A stretch of 64,000 nucleotides of DNA from CAZRGV01 sp964599655. Lineage in GTDB: Bacteria; Planctomycetota; Planctomycetia; Isosphaerales; Isosphaeraceae. The stretch spans positions 1 through 64,000 of the forward strand of contig CAZRGV010000015.1 in the NCBI GenBank assembly GCA_964599655.1. The letters are read 5' to 3'. The notes beneath the pieces were generated by a model. The model did no database searches. It was not told the DNA's origin and saw only the letters and a list, made by a program, of their open reading frames with translations. Positions within the stretch are counted from its first letter, which is position 1. Each line of letters opens with the position of its first letter. A program made the position numbers and the translations under genes. Shown piece after piece: positions 1-8,784 of this stretch.

Positions 1-532
1 GAGCGGCCGCGGTCGGCTCGTTGATGATCCGCGCCACCTCCAGACCGGCGATCTGACCGGCGTCCTTGGTCGCCTGGCGCTGACTGTCGTTAAAGTAGGC
101 CGGAACGGTAATGACCGCTTTGCGGACTTTATGACCGAGGTAGCTTTCGGCCGCCTCCTTGAGCTTCCGGAGGATCAGCGCGGAGATTTCCGGCGGGGTG
201 TATTCCTTGCCGCCGGCCCGCACCTTCACATAATCGGAGCGGCCGCCGATCACCTCATACGGGACGATCTTTTCCTCGTCCTCCACCTCGTTGTGCCGCC
301 GGCCCATGAACCGCTTGATCGAGTAGATCGTGTTCTTCGGGTTGGTCACCGCCTGGCGGCGGGCCGGCTCTCCGACGAGCGTTTCGCCCTTGCTGGTGAA
401 CGCGACGACCGAAGGGGTCAGGCGGCTCCCCTCCTGGTTGGCGATGACCGTGACGTCGCCGCCTTCCATCACCGCGACGACGCTATTGGTCGTCCCGAGG
501 TCAATCCCGATGATCTTTTCACCTTCAGCCAC
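1..532 (-). CDS. dnaK: Molecular chaperone DnaK (Hsp70), N-terminal part only
   Basis: Hsp70 chaperone that binds unfolded peptides in an ATP-dependent cycle with DnaJ and GrpE in the cytoplasm. Only the first 177 residues lie here; the gene runs off the left edge. The start is a GTG at 532 with an AGGAG ribosome binding site about 8 nt upstream, giving MAEGEKIIGIDLGTTNSVVA, the phosphate-1 loop of the actin-like ATPase fold. Further in, TPSVVAF, the GRRHNEVEDE region and VPAYFNDSQRQATKDAG followed by NEPTAAA are the classical Hsp70 signatures. No CIRCE heat-shock operator is visible upstream. Identity is certain; whether it is the only dnaK copy cannot be told. Confidence 0.97.
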   Translation of the reverse strand, partial: MAEGEKIIGIDLGTTNSVVAVMEGGDVTVIANQEGSRLTPSVVAFTSKGETLVGEPARRQAVTNPKNTIYSIKRFMGRRHNEVEDEEKIVPYEVIGGRSDYVKVRAGGKEYTPPEISALILRKLKEAAESYLGHKVRKAVITVPAYFNDSQRQATKDAGQIAGLEVARIINEPTAAA

Positions 533-1051
533 AACCAATCTCCTTTCGGGCCTTCAGCGGAACGGAGCACGGGGGGATTCTCCCCGGCCCTCACCGTCGG
601 GTTCCGACTCTCGTCGACGAGCTGACCCGATAGGATCGTGCCCCGGACTTCTCGCTTCACGAGGAACCACTTCTCGCAATGCCAGTGCCACCACAGAGGA
701 ACTGGACCGAAAGTACTTCCGATCCCACGAGAACCGCAGGGTTTACGTCGATCGTTTTTCCAGAGCCTAGAGCCGTGATCGCTGATCGCATGCCAAAACG
801 GCAGTCTCGGATCGAGGGCCAAAAAGTAGCCTGCCATTCTGGCAGATAGCCTGCGCGATCGTGGCGGCCGCCGATCGAACCCCCATTTTAGCGAATCGCC
901 AAAGCGGGCGAAACGGGTTGGGTGAGGACGCGCGGGCGAATCATCTTGACAAACGTGCGATGTCCTTGTATCTAATTATCACTACCAGCCTTACGACTAG
1001 CCTCAAGGTCCCCGGTTCCTGACAGGCCCACGCCGCCCACGAGCCTCCTCA
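533..1051. other. Intergenic region between divergent dnaK and pheA
   Basis: About 520 bp separating two divergently transcribed genes. Open frames here are short, arginine/serine-rich and without ribosome binding sites. The only clear element is the pheA promoter candidate near its right end. I saw no CIRCE-type inverted repeat for dnaK. Confidence 0.6.
946..974 (+). promoter_or_regulatory. Sigma-70-type promoter candidate for pheA
   Basis: A perfect TTGACA at 946-951 is followed by a 17-bp spacer and TATCTA at 969-974, in a locally AT-rich stretch of otherwise GC-rich DNA. It lies about 75 bp upstream of the pheA ATG on the same strand. Confidence 0.55.
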
Positions 1052-2206
1052 ATGGCCCGAAAGACCGCTCCCGGCAACGCGAAACGTGCTTCGACTCCGG
1101 CCGACTCGAAGCGCGCCCCGACTCTGGCCAGCCTTCGTTCCGAGATCGATCGGATCGACAAGGAACTGGTCGGCCTGTTGAACCGTCGCGCGGAGATCGC
1201 CACCCAGATCGGACAGGTCAAGGAACGTCAAGGGCTTGACGTCTGGTCGCCGGCACGGGAAGAGGAAGTCCTGTCGCGGGTTCTGGCTCACCATCACGGG
1301 CCCTTACCCGAAGACACCTTGCGACTGATCTTTCGTGAACTGATGAGCGGCAGCCGGTCGCTCCAGCGGACCTTGCGGGTGGCCTGTCTCGGTCCAAAGT
1401 ACAGCTACAGCTACCTGGCCAGCGTGGCGAAGTTCGGCAACGCCGTCGAACATGTGCCGCTAGGTTCGATCGCCGCGGTCTTCGAAGAGGTGAACCGGCG
1501 GCACGTTCAGTTTGGCATCGTGCCGCTGGAGAACTCGACCGACGGCCGGATCGCCGACACGCTGGACATGTTCGCCCGGCTGCCCGGCCTCAAGATCCGG
1601 GCCGAGGTACGGCTGAGGATCCACCACTGCCTACTCGGCAAAGGGCGTTGGGACCAGATCCGCCGCGTCTACTCCAAGGCACAGGCTTTGAGCCAGTGTC
1701 GCCACTGGCTGAGCAAGAACCTTCCCCAGGCCCAGCTCATCGAGGTCGTCTCGACGGCCGCCGCCGCTGAGCTGGCCCAGCGAGAGGAAACCGGCGCGGC
1801 CATCGCGAGCCGCCAGGCCGCCGACGCCTACGGCCTGAACATCCTCGTCGAAAACATCGAGGACAACCATCACAACATCACTCGATTCGCGGTCATTTCC
1901 GAGCACTCGGAGAGTCGTACGGGGCGGGACAAAACGACCCTGATGCTCCGGTTGCCGCACCAGGCCGGCTCGCTGGCCAGGGCCATCGAGCCGTTCGTCA
2001 AGAACAACGTCAACCTGACCTGGATCGAGTCGTTTCCCACGTCGGAGGTCCCCCCAAACCGCGACCCCACGTACCTGTTCTTCCTCGACGTTGAGGGGCA
2101 TGCCGAGGATGATCCCGTCAAACGGGCCCTCGACCTCGTCCGCAAACGCTGTGAGAGGTTGGAGGTCCTGGGCTCGTATCCCCGGGGGGAATGCGTCGAG
2201 GGCTAG
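1052..2206 (+). CDS. pheA: Bifunctional chorismate mutase / prephenate dehydratase (P-protein)
   Basis: Converts chorismate to prephenate and then to phenylpyruvate in phenylalanine synthesis. The 384-residue protein has the full P-protein order: a basic, Ala-rich leader (1-24), an AroQ-type chorismate mutase helix bundle (about 25-105, LRSEIDRIDKEL and LLNRRAEIA), a prephenate dehydratase domain (about 107-290, with IVPLENSTDGRI and the catalytic TRF of HNITRFAVIS) and a C-terminal ACT domain (about 297-375) for feedback inhibition by phenylalanine. In the ACT domain the usual ESRP segment reads ESFP. It precedes thrC on the same strand by about 110 bp; a shared transcript is possible but not shown. 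Confidence 0.95.
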   Translation: MARKTAPGNAKRASTPADSKRAPTLASLRSEIDRIDKELVGLLNRRAEIATQIGQVKERQGLDVWSPAREEEVLSRVLAHHHGPLPEDTLRLIFRELMSGSRSLQRTLRVACLGPKYSYSYLASVAKFGNAVEHVPLGSIAAVFEEVNRRHVQFGIVPLENSTDGRIADTLDMFARLPGLKIRAEVRLRIHHCLLGKGRWDQIRRVYSKAQALSQCRHWLSKNLPQAQLIEVVSTAAAAELAQREETGAAIASRQAADAYGLNILVENIEDNHHNITRFAVISEHSESRTGRDKTTLMLRLPHQAGSLARAIEPFVKNNVNLTWIESFPTSEVPPNRDPTYLFFLDVEGHAEDDPVKRALDLVRKRCERLEVLGSYPRGECVEG

Positions 2207-2317
2207 ATTTCCAGGGGGCGGGTGTCCCGCAATGGCGTCGATCGGAGACCGGAGTCCCGCCGCTTCGGAGACACCGGGCTTGGCGCTCCCCGTGTCGCGG
2301 CGGTTCAATAGCTCGTC

Positions 2318-3751
2318 ATGACGACTACCGACCTGGCCTATCAGCAGTGTCTCAATCCCTCCTGTCGCGCCTCGCTCGCGGTCGGCCAGATCGCCTTCGC
2401 CTGCCCCGAATGCGGCGATCTTCTCGATGTCGTCTACAACTGGGACCGGCTGCCCGTCCCGAGTCGCCTGAGCGACTTCGAAGCGAAATGGTCGCGGCGG
2501 CACGATCCGCTCTGCTTCTCGGGTGTCTGGCGATTCCGAGAACTCTTGCCCTTCGCGCCTCTGGAGTCGATCGTCACGATCGGCGAGGGCCAGACGCTCT
2601 TGCAAGCCGCCGATAAGGTCGGGCAATACGTCGGCGTAAACCCAGGCCACCTGTTGTTGCAATACGAGGGAATGAACCCCTCCGGTAGCTTCAAGGACAA
2701 CGGGATGACTGCGGCGTTTACCCATGCAAGAATGGTAAAAGCCCGACGAGTCGCCTGCGCCAGCACGGGGAACACCTCGGCCGCGCTGGCCGTCTACTGC
2801 TCGGCCACTCCGTTTGGCTTCCGCGCGATCATCTTTATCGGCTCAGGCAAGATCGCCTATGGCAAGCTCGCCCAGGCGCTGGACCATGGCGCCTTGACGA
2901 TCCAGATCGCGGGGGACTTCGACGACGCCATGCAGCGCGTCCGTCAGGTGGCCGACCGCCTGGGCATCTACCTCATGAACTCGATCAATCCCTTCCGCCT
3001 CGAAGGGCAAAAAACGATCATGTTCCGGGTCCTGGAGGCCCTTCGCTGGGAGGTCCCTGACTGGATCCTCGTGCCCGGTGGAAACCTCGGCAATTCGTCG
3101 GCCTTCGGCAAGGCGTTCATCGAGCTGAAACACCTCGGCCTGATCGACCGCATCCCTCGTCTCGCGATCATCAACGCCGCGGGTGCCCGGACGCTCGACG
3201 AGCTGGTCGGCCATCACCACCTGACCTGGAACGACGGCATCCCCGACGCCCAGATCACCCGGGGCTACTACGAGCAGATGGATCGCGAGGGTCTCCGAGC
3301 CTCAACGATCGCCTCGGCCATCGAGATCAATCGCCCGGTGAACCTCAAGAAATGCCTACGAGCGCTCGACGCCTGCGACGGTGTGGTCCGCCACGTCACC
3401 GACCAGGAGATCATGGACGCGAAGGCCCGCGTCGGCGCTGGCGGCCTTGGCTGCGAGCCGGCCAGCGCCGCGAGCGTCGCGGGGGCAAAGCGCCTCCGCG
3501 AGGAAGGGGTCATCGCCCCCAGCGACCGCGTCGTCTGCATCCTGACCGGCCATCAGCTCAAGGACCCGACCGCGACGGTGGCCTACCACAGCGCCGATCA
3601 GGACCAGTTCGAAAAAGTGCTCGGCAGCCGAGGCGTCAAACGCGCCGGCTTCGCCAACCGCCCGGTCGTCGTCGCGAACGACCTCGACGACATCATCCGC
3701 ACCATCGCTCTTTACTCCGAGCCCGAACCGGCGAAGACCGACGAGCTCTAA
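2318..3751 (+). CDS. thrC: Threonine synthase
   Basis: PLP-dependent conversion of O-phosphohomoserine to threonine. The 477-residue protein starts with a zinc-ribbon (Cys11, Cys16, Cys29, Cys32) as in the longer threonine synthase class. The PLP lysine is K126 in PSGSFKDNGM, and STGNTSAALA is the phosphate/substrate loop. The C-terminal region carries LTGHQLKDP. It follows pheA; asd, an earlier step of the same pathway, lies at 57384. The distantly related threonine dehydratase/cysteate synthase families share the fold, but the ribbon plus SGSFKD favour ThrC. Confidence 0.9.
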   Translation: MTTTDLAYQQCLNPSCRASLAVGQIAFACPECGDLLDVVYNWDRLPVPSRLSDFEAKWSRRHDPLCFSGVWRFRELLPFAPLESIVTIGEGQTLLQAADKVGQYVGVNPGHLLLQYEGMNPSGSFKDNGMTAAFTHARMVKARRVACASTGNTSAALAVYCSATPFGFRAIIFIGSGKIAYGKLAQALDHGALTIQIAGDFDDAMQRVRQVADRLGIYLMNSINPFRLEGQKTIMFRVLEALRWEVPDWILVPGGNLGNSSAFGKAFIELKHLGLIDRIPRLAIINAAGARTLDELVGHHHLTWNDGIPDAQITRGYYEQMDREGLRASTIASAIEINRPVNLKKCLRALDACDGVVRHVTDQEIMDAKARVGAGGLGCEPASAASVAGAKRLREEGVIAPSDRVVCILTGHQLKDPTATVAYHSADQDQFEKVLGSRGVKRAGFANRPVVVANDLDDIIRTIALYSEPEPAKTDEL

Positions 3752-3800
3752 CGAATCCATCGGACCGCTCGACCCGGCTCACGCCCCCCCCCTGATTCGA

Positions 3801-5294
3801 TCACAGCTTGCCGCTCGGCTCCGCCTCGGTGATGGGCTTGAGCAGTCGGAGCATCTCCTCGCGGAAGCTCTTCTCGTCGAGCGGCTCCCCCTTGGGTTGC
3901 GTGGCAACCTTCCACCAGAATCGGATCCAGCCGTCGAGGATCTCGCGGCGCCGCTTGGGACTGAGCTTGGCGTCCTGGAACAGTTGATTCACCTGCTTGG
4001 TCATCGAAGCGAGATCGTAAAGGCTCGTCACCACGACACGAAAGAGCGAAGCCGCCCGATCGAGCTTGATCTTCGCATCAACAATCGGGTTGCGGGCCAC
4101 GAAGATGCGATCCCCAGGAAAAATCTGGAGATTTGCTTCTGGATCACCTTTGATCAAAATCGCGTCGACGTCGATCTTGTAGTGTTTGGCCGGCTTTCCA
4201 TTGCGGGCGGGGCGAATCAGCGTTACGACCTTCGGATCGCCGGATGGATCAATACCGCCCGCGTTATTAAGAACGTCGAGAACCGTCTCGTTTCCCGTGT
4301 AGGGAAGTCGACCCGGCGCACTCACATCTCCCTGGATGAAGTACACCTTGCTGTTATACGCCGCAATATCGACGAAGACGCGGTCCGATTGATCCGGTGA
4401 AACCATCACCAAATAGTTGGAACTCGTGAACTTGATCAAGCCAAGTACTTCATCGTTCAAAAATCTTCTTAGATGCAAAATGATCTTGACCTTGACCTGA
4501 TCGAGGGTAAGGCCTCGAACATGGACATCACCATAAAAACCGAGCGTGATCGTCCCGTCGGGCCGCACCAGATGCTCTCCCGAGATCGGTCGTCCGGGCA
4601 GCGCTTCGAGCACCTCGACAATTAGCAGATCCGGTGGTTCGACCGTGAGGGGAACGTCGATCATGGCCCCCTCGTGCGGTGGTGGGTTGTCGGGAATCGG
4701 GACAGCGGGCAGGGGACGAAGCGTCTCCAGCCCCGGTAACATGGCCTCCATCTCAGGGGGAAGATTCACGGGTTGGTCGTCCGCGGCCCCCGGTTCGTGG
4801 TGGACCTTTTCGCTCGATCGCTGCTTGTCCTCCGACGTTGGGGGAGGACCGCTCTCCGGCCCTGTTCTCGGAGTAGGAAATCCTACGAACGTATTGGTCA
4901 CGGGTGGCGGCGGAGGGGGCGGCAATGAGCCGGCTCGCGGCGCACGATTTGGTCCGTGCCCGGATGTATTTGACCTGACGGTGTCATTTCCAGGACGATC
5001 CTCGAACCGATTCTGATCACCGTCCGCCGAAGATCGTGTTCCGCGATCCGCCTCCACCCGTGGCATTGTTCGTTCTGGGCGTTGGCTTCGTCGCCGCCAT
5101 CGACGGCGAGGTGTTTCCGCGGACCTCTTTGCTCCCTGCGGTCCAAGGTCCGGTGACCTGGCCATTTCGGGAACGCGTTCTTCGACTTTCGGCCGTTCCG
5201 GGATTCCCTGCGCCGGGAGCTTCGCGGGAATCCCGAAGATCAGCATGCACGTGACGACGCCGGTCGCACTTCTGAGGTTGCCGCCGATCGACAT
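3801..5294 (-). CDS. Polysaccharide export protein with SLBB domain (Wza-like)
   Basis: Outer-membrane/periplasmic component for exopolysaccharide export. The 497-residue protein has a hydrophobic leader (about 10-28, ending near LPAQG) compatible with export, then a long low-complexity proline/arginine-rich segment (about 30-200) that is unusual for the family. A Poly_export (Wza) domain follows (about 210-285, DLLIVEVLEALPG and LVRPDGTITLGFYG). An SLBB domain (about 300-395) includes VYFIQGDVSAPGRLPYTG and the LQIFPGDRIFVAR close. The approximately 90-residue C-terminal helix region is of unknown role. No cognate Wzc or glycosyltransferase genes adjoin it. Confidence 0.85.
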   Translation of the reverse strand: MSIGGNLRSATGVVTCMLIFGIPAKLPAQGIPERPKVEERVPEMARSPDLGPQGAKRSAETPRRRWRRRSQRPERTMPRVEADRGTRSSADGDQNRFEDRPGNDTVRSNTSGHGPNRAPRAGSLPPPPPPPVTNTFVGFPTPRTGPESGPPPTSEDKQRSSEKVHHEPGAADDQPVNLPPEMEAMLPGLETLRPLPAVPIPDNPPPHEGAMIDVPLTVEPPDLLIVEVLEALPGRPISGEHLVRPDGTITLGFYGDVHVRGLTLDQVKVKIILHLRRFLNDEVLGLIKFTSSNYLVMVSPDQSDRVFVDIAAYNSKVYFIQGDVSAPGRLPYTGNETVLDVLNNAGGIDPSGDPKVVTLIRPARNGKPAKHYKIDVDAILIKGDPEANLQIFPGDRIFVARNPIVDAKIKLDRAASLFRVVVTSLYDLASMTKQVNQLFQDAKLSPKRRREILDGWIRFWWKVATQPKGEPLDEKSFREEMLRLLKPITEAEPSGKL

Positions 5295-5491
5295 GAGCGC
5301 CTCGCGATAAACCGAAGAGGTGGTGTCGAGATTCGGGGAATACTGATTAGCCTACTGCGGCGCGTGCATGCGGACAAGTCTCGCCTCTGTCAAAAAGAAA
5401 CGATTGGGAAGAGAGGGCAATTGTGACTGGGCGACGATTTTCGATGGATCGATGAATCGATTTGTGTAATGATGCTGCTTCGAAGAAGTGC
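5295..5491. other. Intergenic region upstream of the export protein
   Basis: About 200 bp between two minus-strand genes, more AT-rich than its surroundings. A minus-strand TTGACA (plus-strand tgtcaa at 5388-5393) could be a -35 box, but I found no convincing -10 at the right distance. Confidence 0.3.
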
Positions 5492-6439
5492 TCACGACAC
5501 ACGGATCGTTTCTCGAACCTCGTCGGGGTTTGTCGCGAGAGGCCGATCGTCGAGTCGATCCACGAGGACGTTTCGCAGCATGGCCCACCGCAATCCGATA
5601 AAGTTCGACTCCTGGAGCATCAGGCCAAGGTGAGCCAGCTTGCGGCCAACCTCGCCTTCGATTGTTCGGACGAGCTCCTCGATCCGCTTCATCCGGTCGC
5701 GAGAGGCCAGAATGTCGAAGCCCAGCTTGGCGGCTGTGCGAATCTCTTCTTTCCGATATTGAAAGGCTCGAACCGGCCCGAGCCATGCCTTGACGATCCC
5801 CATCGGACCGCCAACCGGGAGGTGACCCTCGGGGGCCTCGAGATCGAACTGGAGCGTTTCATAGAGTTTCCAGTAGCTGTTTTCGCGCCAGCCAATCCGA
5901 TCGCCGAAGCGGTCAAGATTGTCTCCCATGTCCTGGAGCAGGCGCTTTTGCACGCGGAACCCGAACCGTCCGCCGCTGTGCGAGCGCCAGAGTCGGTCGA
6001 TCACGTTGAGATGCTCGACGGAGATCGACCGGATTTCGTCCACGGTCAGGCCGCTCCACTCGGTCTTTCCCGCCGCCTCGCATAGCACCCGCCAGGTTTC
6101 CAGGTCGGCCTCTTTCCAGCGGCCCTGGGCAAGAAGCCGGAACAGGTGATTGTAATCGACACCCTCGACAAGGCCGGGCTCCTTCAGCACTTCGAGCGGA
6201 AGGCTCTTCTGCTCCGTCTCGTGAGGCCGTTGCAAATGCAACTGCGTGAGGTAGCTCGCCACGAAGAGGATCAAAACGAACAGACAGATCCAGATGGCGG
6301 GCTGAATCACCTTCTCGGGGCAGACCTCGATGACGAGCTGACTGACCAGGTCGACGAGGATCGTCACCAGGAACCCAAGTGAGGACACGACGATCCCGAT
6401 CGCGCTTCCGGATTGTGTCGTAAGGATCTTGCGATCCAT
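5492..6439 (-). CDS. Membrane-anchored GUN4-domain protein
   Basis: GUN4 domains bind porphyrins and, in oxygenic phototrophs, stimulate magnesium chelatase; outside them the role is not established. The start at 6439 has GGGAG 6 nt upstream and gives 315 residues; a longer frame begins at 6502 without support. Two hydrophobic segments (about 13-35 and 46-66) anchor the N-terminus. The GUN4 core spans about 95-215: LFRLLAQGRWKEADLETW, VIDRLWRSHSGGRFGFRVQ, FGDRIGWRENSYW, LQFDLEAPEGHLP. A 100-residue helical C-terminal extension follows. It lies 84 bp downstream of a DUF2993-like gene, probably in one transcript. No chlorophyll or bacteriochlorophyll genes are visible in the window. Confidence 0.88.
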   Translation of the reverse strand: MDRKILTTQSGSAIGIVVSSLGFLVTILVDLVSQLVIEVCPEKVIQPAIWICLFVLILFVASYLTQLHLQRPHETEQKSLPLEVLKEPGLVEGVDYNHLFRLLAQGRWKEADLETWRVLCEAAGKTEWSGLTVDEIRSISVEHLNVIDRLWRSHSGGRFGFRVQKRLLQDMGDNLDRFGDRIGWRENSYWKLYETLQFDLEAPEGHLPVGGPMGIVKAWLGPVRAFQYRKEEIRTAAKLGFDILASRDRMKRIEELVRTIEGEVGRKLAHLGLMLQESNFIGLRWAMLRNVLVDRLDDRPLATNPDEVRETIRVS

Positions 6440-6523
6440 GCCGCGTCTCCCTTGACAGGATGCGAGAGGCCGCCCCGAGGCGATTCGGTGGTGGCCTCTC
6501 ATGGACCCGATGCCACAAAGCCG

Positions 6524-7345
6524 TCATGCCCCCAGCGTGACCTCAACCTGCAAGCCGTCCCGGCACGACGTCCGGATGTCCTTGATCCGAAGATCGCCCA
6601 GGGAAAGTCCGTTGAGGGGCAGGCTTCGACCCTCGAAGCTCTGGAGCTTTTCGTCGATAAACCCCTTCAGAAGAGCGAGTGGAGCGGGCTCGGCCTTGCT
6701 GCATTTCAGGGTCTTGACCACGGCGTTGAGCTCGTTATCGATGTGCAGCTCGGCCGCGACGTGGACCTTGCCCGAGAGGTTGACAAAACCGACTCGCTTC
6801 ATGACCTGAATCGCGCCATTGGCCTTGATGCCTCGAGGCCCCGATCCGTTCAGGCTCAGATCGGTGCGCTCCACTTGGATGCCTTGCTTGCCAAGCGGCT
6901 CGCGGATCATCTTCAAGAGCAGCGATTCCAGGTCGCTCTTGGCGATCGAGCAGCTCAGCGAGCCGGCTCGGGCACTCGACGGCACGAGGTACATCCGTCC
7001 CCTGGAATCGCGGATGTAGTCGAAGTGAACCTGCTCGGCCAGGAGCGTGGCGTGAATCTTCGCGTCCTCGTAATGCAAGGGCTGTCCGACAACTTGAAGC
7101 CGACCGGCGCGGAACGCCTGACGACGCTGGGCGAATGCCGGAACCGGCCGTTGCGCCGGGTCGATCCGACCTCCGGAAAGTGTCAACGAAAGGTGCTCCA
7201 GACCCTTGTCGAGATCGCCAACCAGAACCAGAGTTTCCGAGGAGCGACGGAGCGAGAAGGTCCGTTCGAGCCCTTCTCTCAGCGCCGTTGCAAGATCCTC
7301 ACCATCAACCGGATACGACGAGTTGTGATTGTGCATCGGAAACAT
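6524..7345 (-). CDS. DUF2993 / LmeA-like lipid-binding protein
   Basis: 273 residues when started at the ATG at 7345, which has a GGGGGA ribosome binding site about 7 nt upstream; the longer open frame to 7531 looks non-coding. The pattern of repeated amphipathic strands (GGRIDPAQR, VHFDYIRDSRG, LSCSIAKSDLESLL, LDLRIKDI-like SLGDLRIKDI) and the long helix before them resemble the DUF2993/LmeA family of phospholipid-binding proteins, which is common in cyanobacteria and actinobacteria. It has no clear signal peptide. It is followed after 84 bp by the GUN4 gene. The family call rests on overall pattern rather than on a catalytic motif. Confidence 0.55.
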   Translation of the reverse strand: MFPMHNHNSSYPVDGEDLATALREGLERTFSLRRSSETLVLVGDLDKGLEHLSLTLSGGRIDPAQRPVPAFAQRRQAFRAGRLQVVGQPLHYEDAKIHATLLAEQVHFDYIRDSRGRMYLVPSSARAGSLSCSIAKSDLESLLLKMIREPLGKQGIQVERTDLSLNGSGPRGIKANGAIQVMKRVGFVNLSGKVHVAAELHIDNELNAVVKTLKCSKAEPAPLALLKGFIDEKLQSFEGRSLPLNGLSLGDLRIKDIRTSCRDGLQVEVTLGA

Positions 7346-7890
7346 CGGCTTATCCCCCTTCGAATGGTCCCCAACCTCGCGACACTCGTCCCCTTGTTCG
7401 GAACGATTCCAGCGGGATCGCTCCGAGAGTCTATAAGGCTTACATGTGTTCTTTGCGTGGGTGGATCTCGACGGCCACTGCGCGCGGCGAGATCGAATGT
7501 GCCAGTCGACGGCGTGCCTCGCGGGCACCACCTCGACGGTCAGAAACCCGGACTTCGCTCAGCAGGCGACTTAGGCTCTGGACCGTGAAGTCTCGCGACT
7601 TCCCGGTCCTACTGGTTCCCGTCTTCAGGAGTCACGGAGGGCTCGGTTGTGACCGAAACATTCGCGAGGACGGGGTTTTTCGGGTTGAGGACCCAACGAG
7701 CACGAGGAACGCCGTCCGGACACGACCCTCGTCCCGACCGTCTCGATGGAGGAAACCCGACCTCGCGGCACAACAGAGGGCGTGGAGACCTCTTCGTCTC
7801 CGCGGTCGGCCCGCGCGCCGAAGAGTCCGACCGGCGCGCAGGTCTTCCGTGGCGGACGCGGTGGAACGGTCTTCCCTAAATCCCGAAAAA
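7346..7890. other. 545-bp stretch with no recognisable gene
   Basis: Open frames on both strands are arginine/serine/proline-rich, lack ribosome binding sites and look like GC-rich noise. It should contain the promoter of the DUF2993-GUN4 pair and the 3' end of the nagB-like transcript. I could not identify either with confidence. Confidence 0.4.
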
Positions 7891-8685
7891 TCAGACGACC
7901 AATCGAGCGGAATCCCGGTCGAGAAACAGTCGCGCGCCCGAGTGCCGTCTCAAGGCACTCGCGGGACAGGCTTCGGAGATTGGTCCTCGCAAGGTCGCAA
8001 GGACGGCGTCGGCCTTGAGCTTGCCCGGCACCACGACGGAGACCACGGGAGCCGACAGAAGGGCGGGAACCGTCAAAGTGTACGCATGGGTTGGCACGTC
8101 TTCGATCTGAGGGAAGCAGCCATCGTGGACCTGCTGCTCGCGACACGCCTGGTCGAGGCGGACAACCTTGATCTTGACCGGGTCAAGGAAGTCGGCGACG
8201 GGCGGGTCGTTGAAGGCAAGGTGTCCATTCTCACCGATTCCCGCGCAGACGATGTCGGTCGGTTCAGCCAGCAGCCGATCCTCGTAGTCCAGGCAGACCC
8301 GCAACGGCCGCTCAGTTAGCTCGCCAGGAATCAGCCGAAGGCGATCCTCAGGCAGAGCGGCCAGGCGGAAGAGGTGCTCGTGAAGGTAGCGGCGGAACGA
8401 TGCGGGATGGTCGGAGTCCAGTCCGAGGTATTCATCCATGTGGAAGGCGACGACGCGCGACCAGTCGATGGACGGCTGGGCGACCAGGCCGGCGAGGAAC
8501 TCGTTCTGGCTGGGGGCCGCGGCGAAAACCACGTTGGCCCGCCCTGCGTCCTGTTGCCGCTCGGCAATGGCCCGCGCAACGAACATCGCGGCGGCGCGAC
8601 CCATCTGGGCCCGGTTCTCGAACACGGAAACCCGGAGGGAGTCGACAGTAAACTCCTCGACCGGTGTCGGCTCCGGCTGGCTCAT
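7891..8685 (-). CDS. Glucosamine-6-phosphate deaminase family protein (NagB-like)
   Basis: Member of the NagB/6-phosphogluconolactonase-like fold that deaminates and isomerises glucosamine-6-phosphate to fructose-6-phosphate. Visible motifs in the 264-residue protein are the phosphate-binding start VVFAAAPSQNEFL (about 52-64), VVAFHMDEYLGL with the general-base aspartates (about 78-89), and the signature GIGENGHLAFNDP (about 150-162) containing the ring-opening histidine. The length matches bacterial NagB. It stands alone, away from the amino-sugar operon at 44640-48509, which encodes a second NagB homologue. Substrate assignment beyond amino-sugar phosphates is inference. Confidence 0.85.
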   Translation of the reverse strand: MSQPEPTPVEEFTVDSLRVSVFENRAQMGRAAAMFVARAIAERQQDAGRANVVFAAAPSQNEFLAGLVAQPSIDWSRVVAFHMDEYLGLDSDHPASFRRYLHEHLFRLAALPEDRLRLIPGELTERPLRVCLDYEDRLLAEPTDIVCAGIGENGHLAFNDPPVADFLDPVKIKVVRLDQACREQQVHDGCFPQIEDVPTHAYTLTVPALLSAPVVSVVVPGKLKADAVLATLRGPISEACPASALRRHSGARLFLDRDSARLVV

Positions 8686-8784
8686 GGCGGCGTGTCCTCG
8701 ACCTGAATGAAGAACCCGCTCCAGAGCCTAGCGGCCCGGAGCGGGTCAGGCAAGAGGTCCAGGGGTCGATCGGCCGCGACGGCG

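Noticed and set aside
533..1000. CIRCE or other heat-shock operator ahead of dnaK
   Set aside because: Looked for TTAGCACTC/GAGTGCTAA-like repeats on both strands and found none.
1631..2725. 364-codon minus-strand open frame over pheA and thrC
   Set aside because: It is antisense to two clearly conserved genes; its sequence is a typical GC-rich shadow with no family motif or ribosome binding site.
7135..8319. 394-codon plus-strand open frame across the 7346-7890 gap
   Set aside because: Overlaps the DUF2993-like and NagB-like genes on the other strand; strongly Arg/Ser/Pro-rich and without a start signal.
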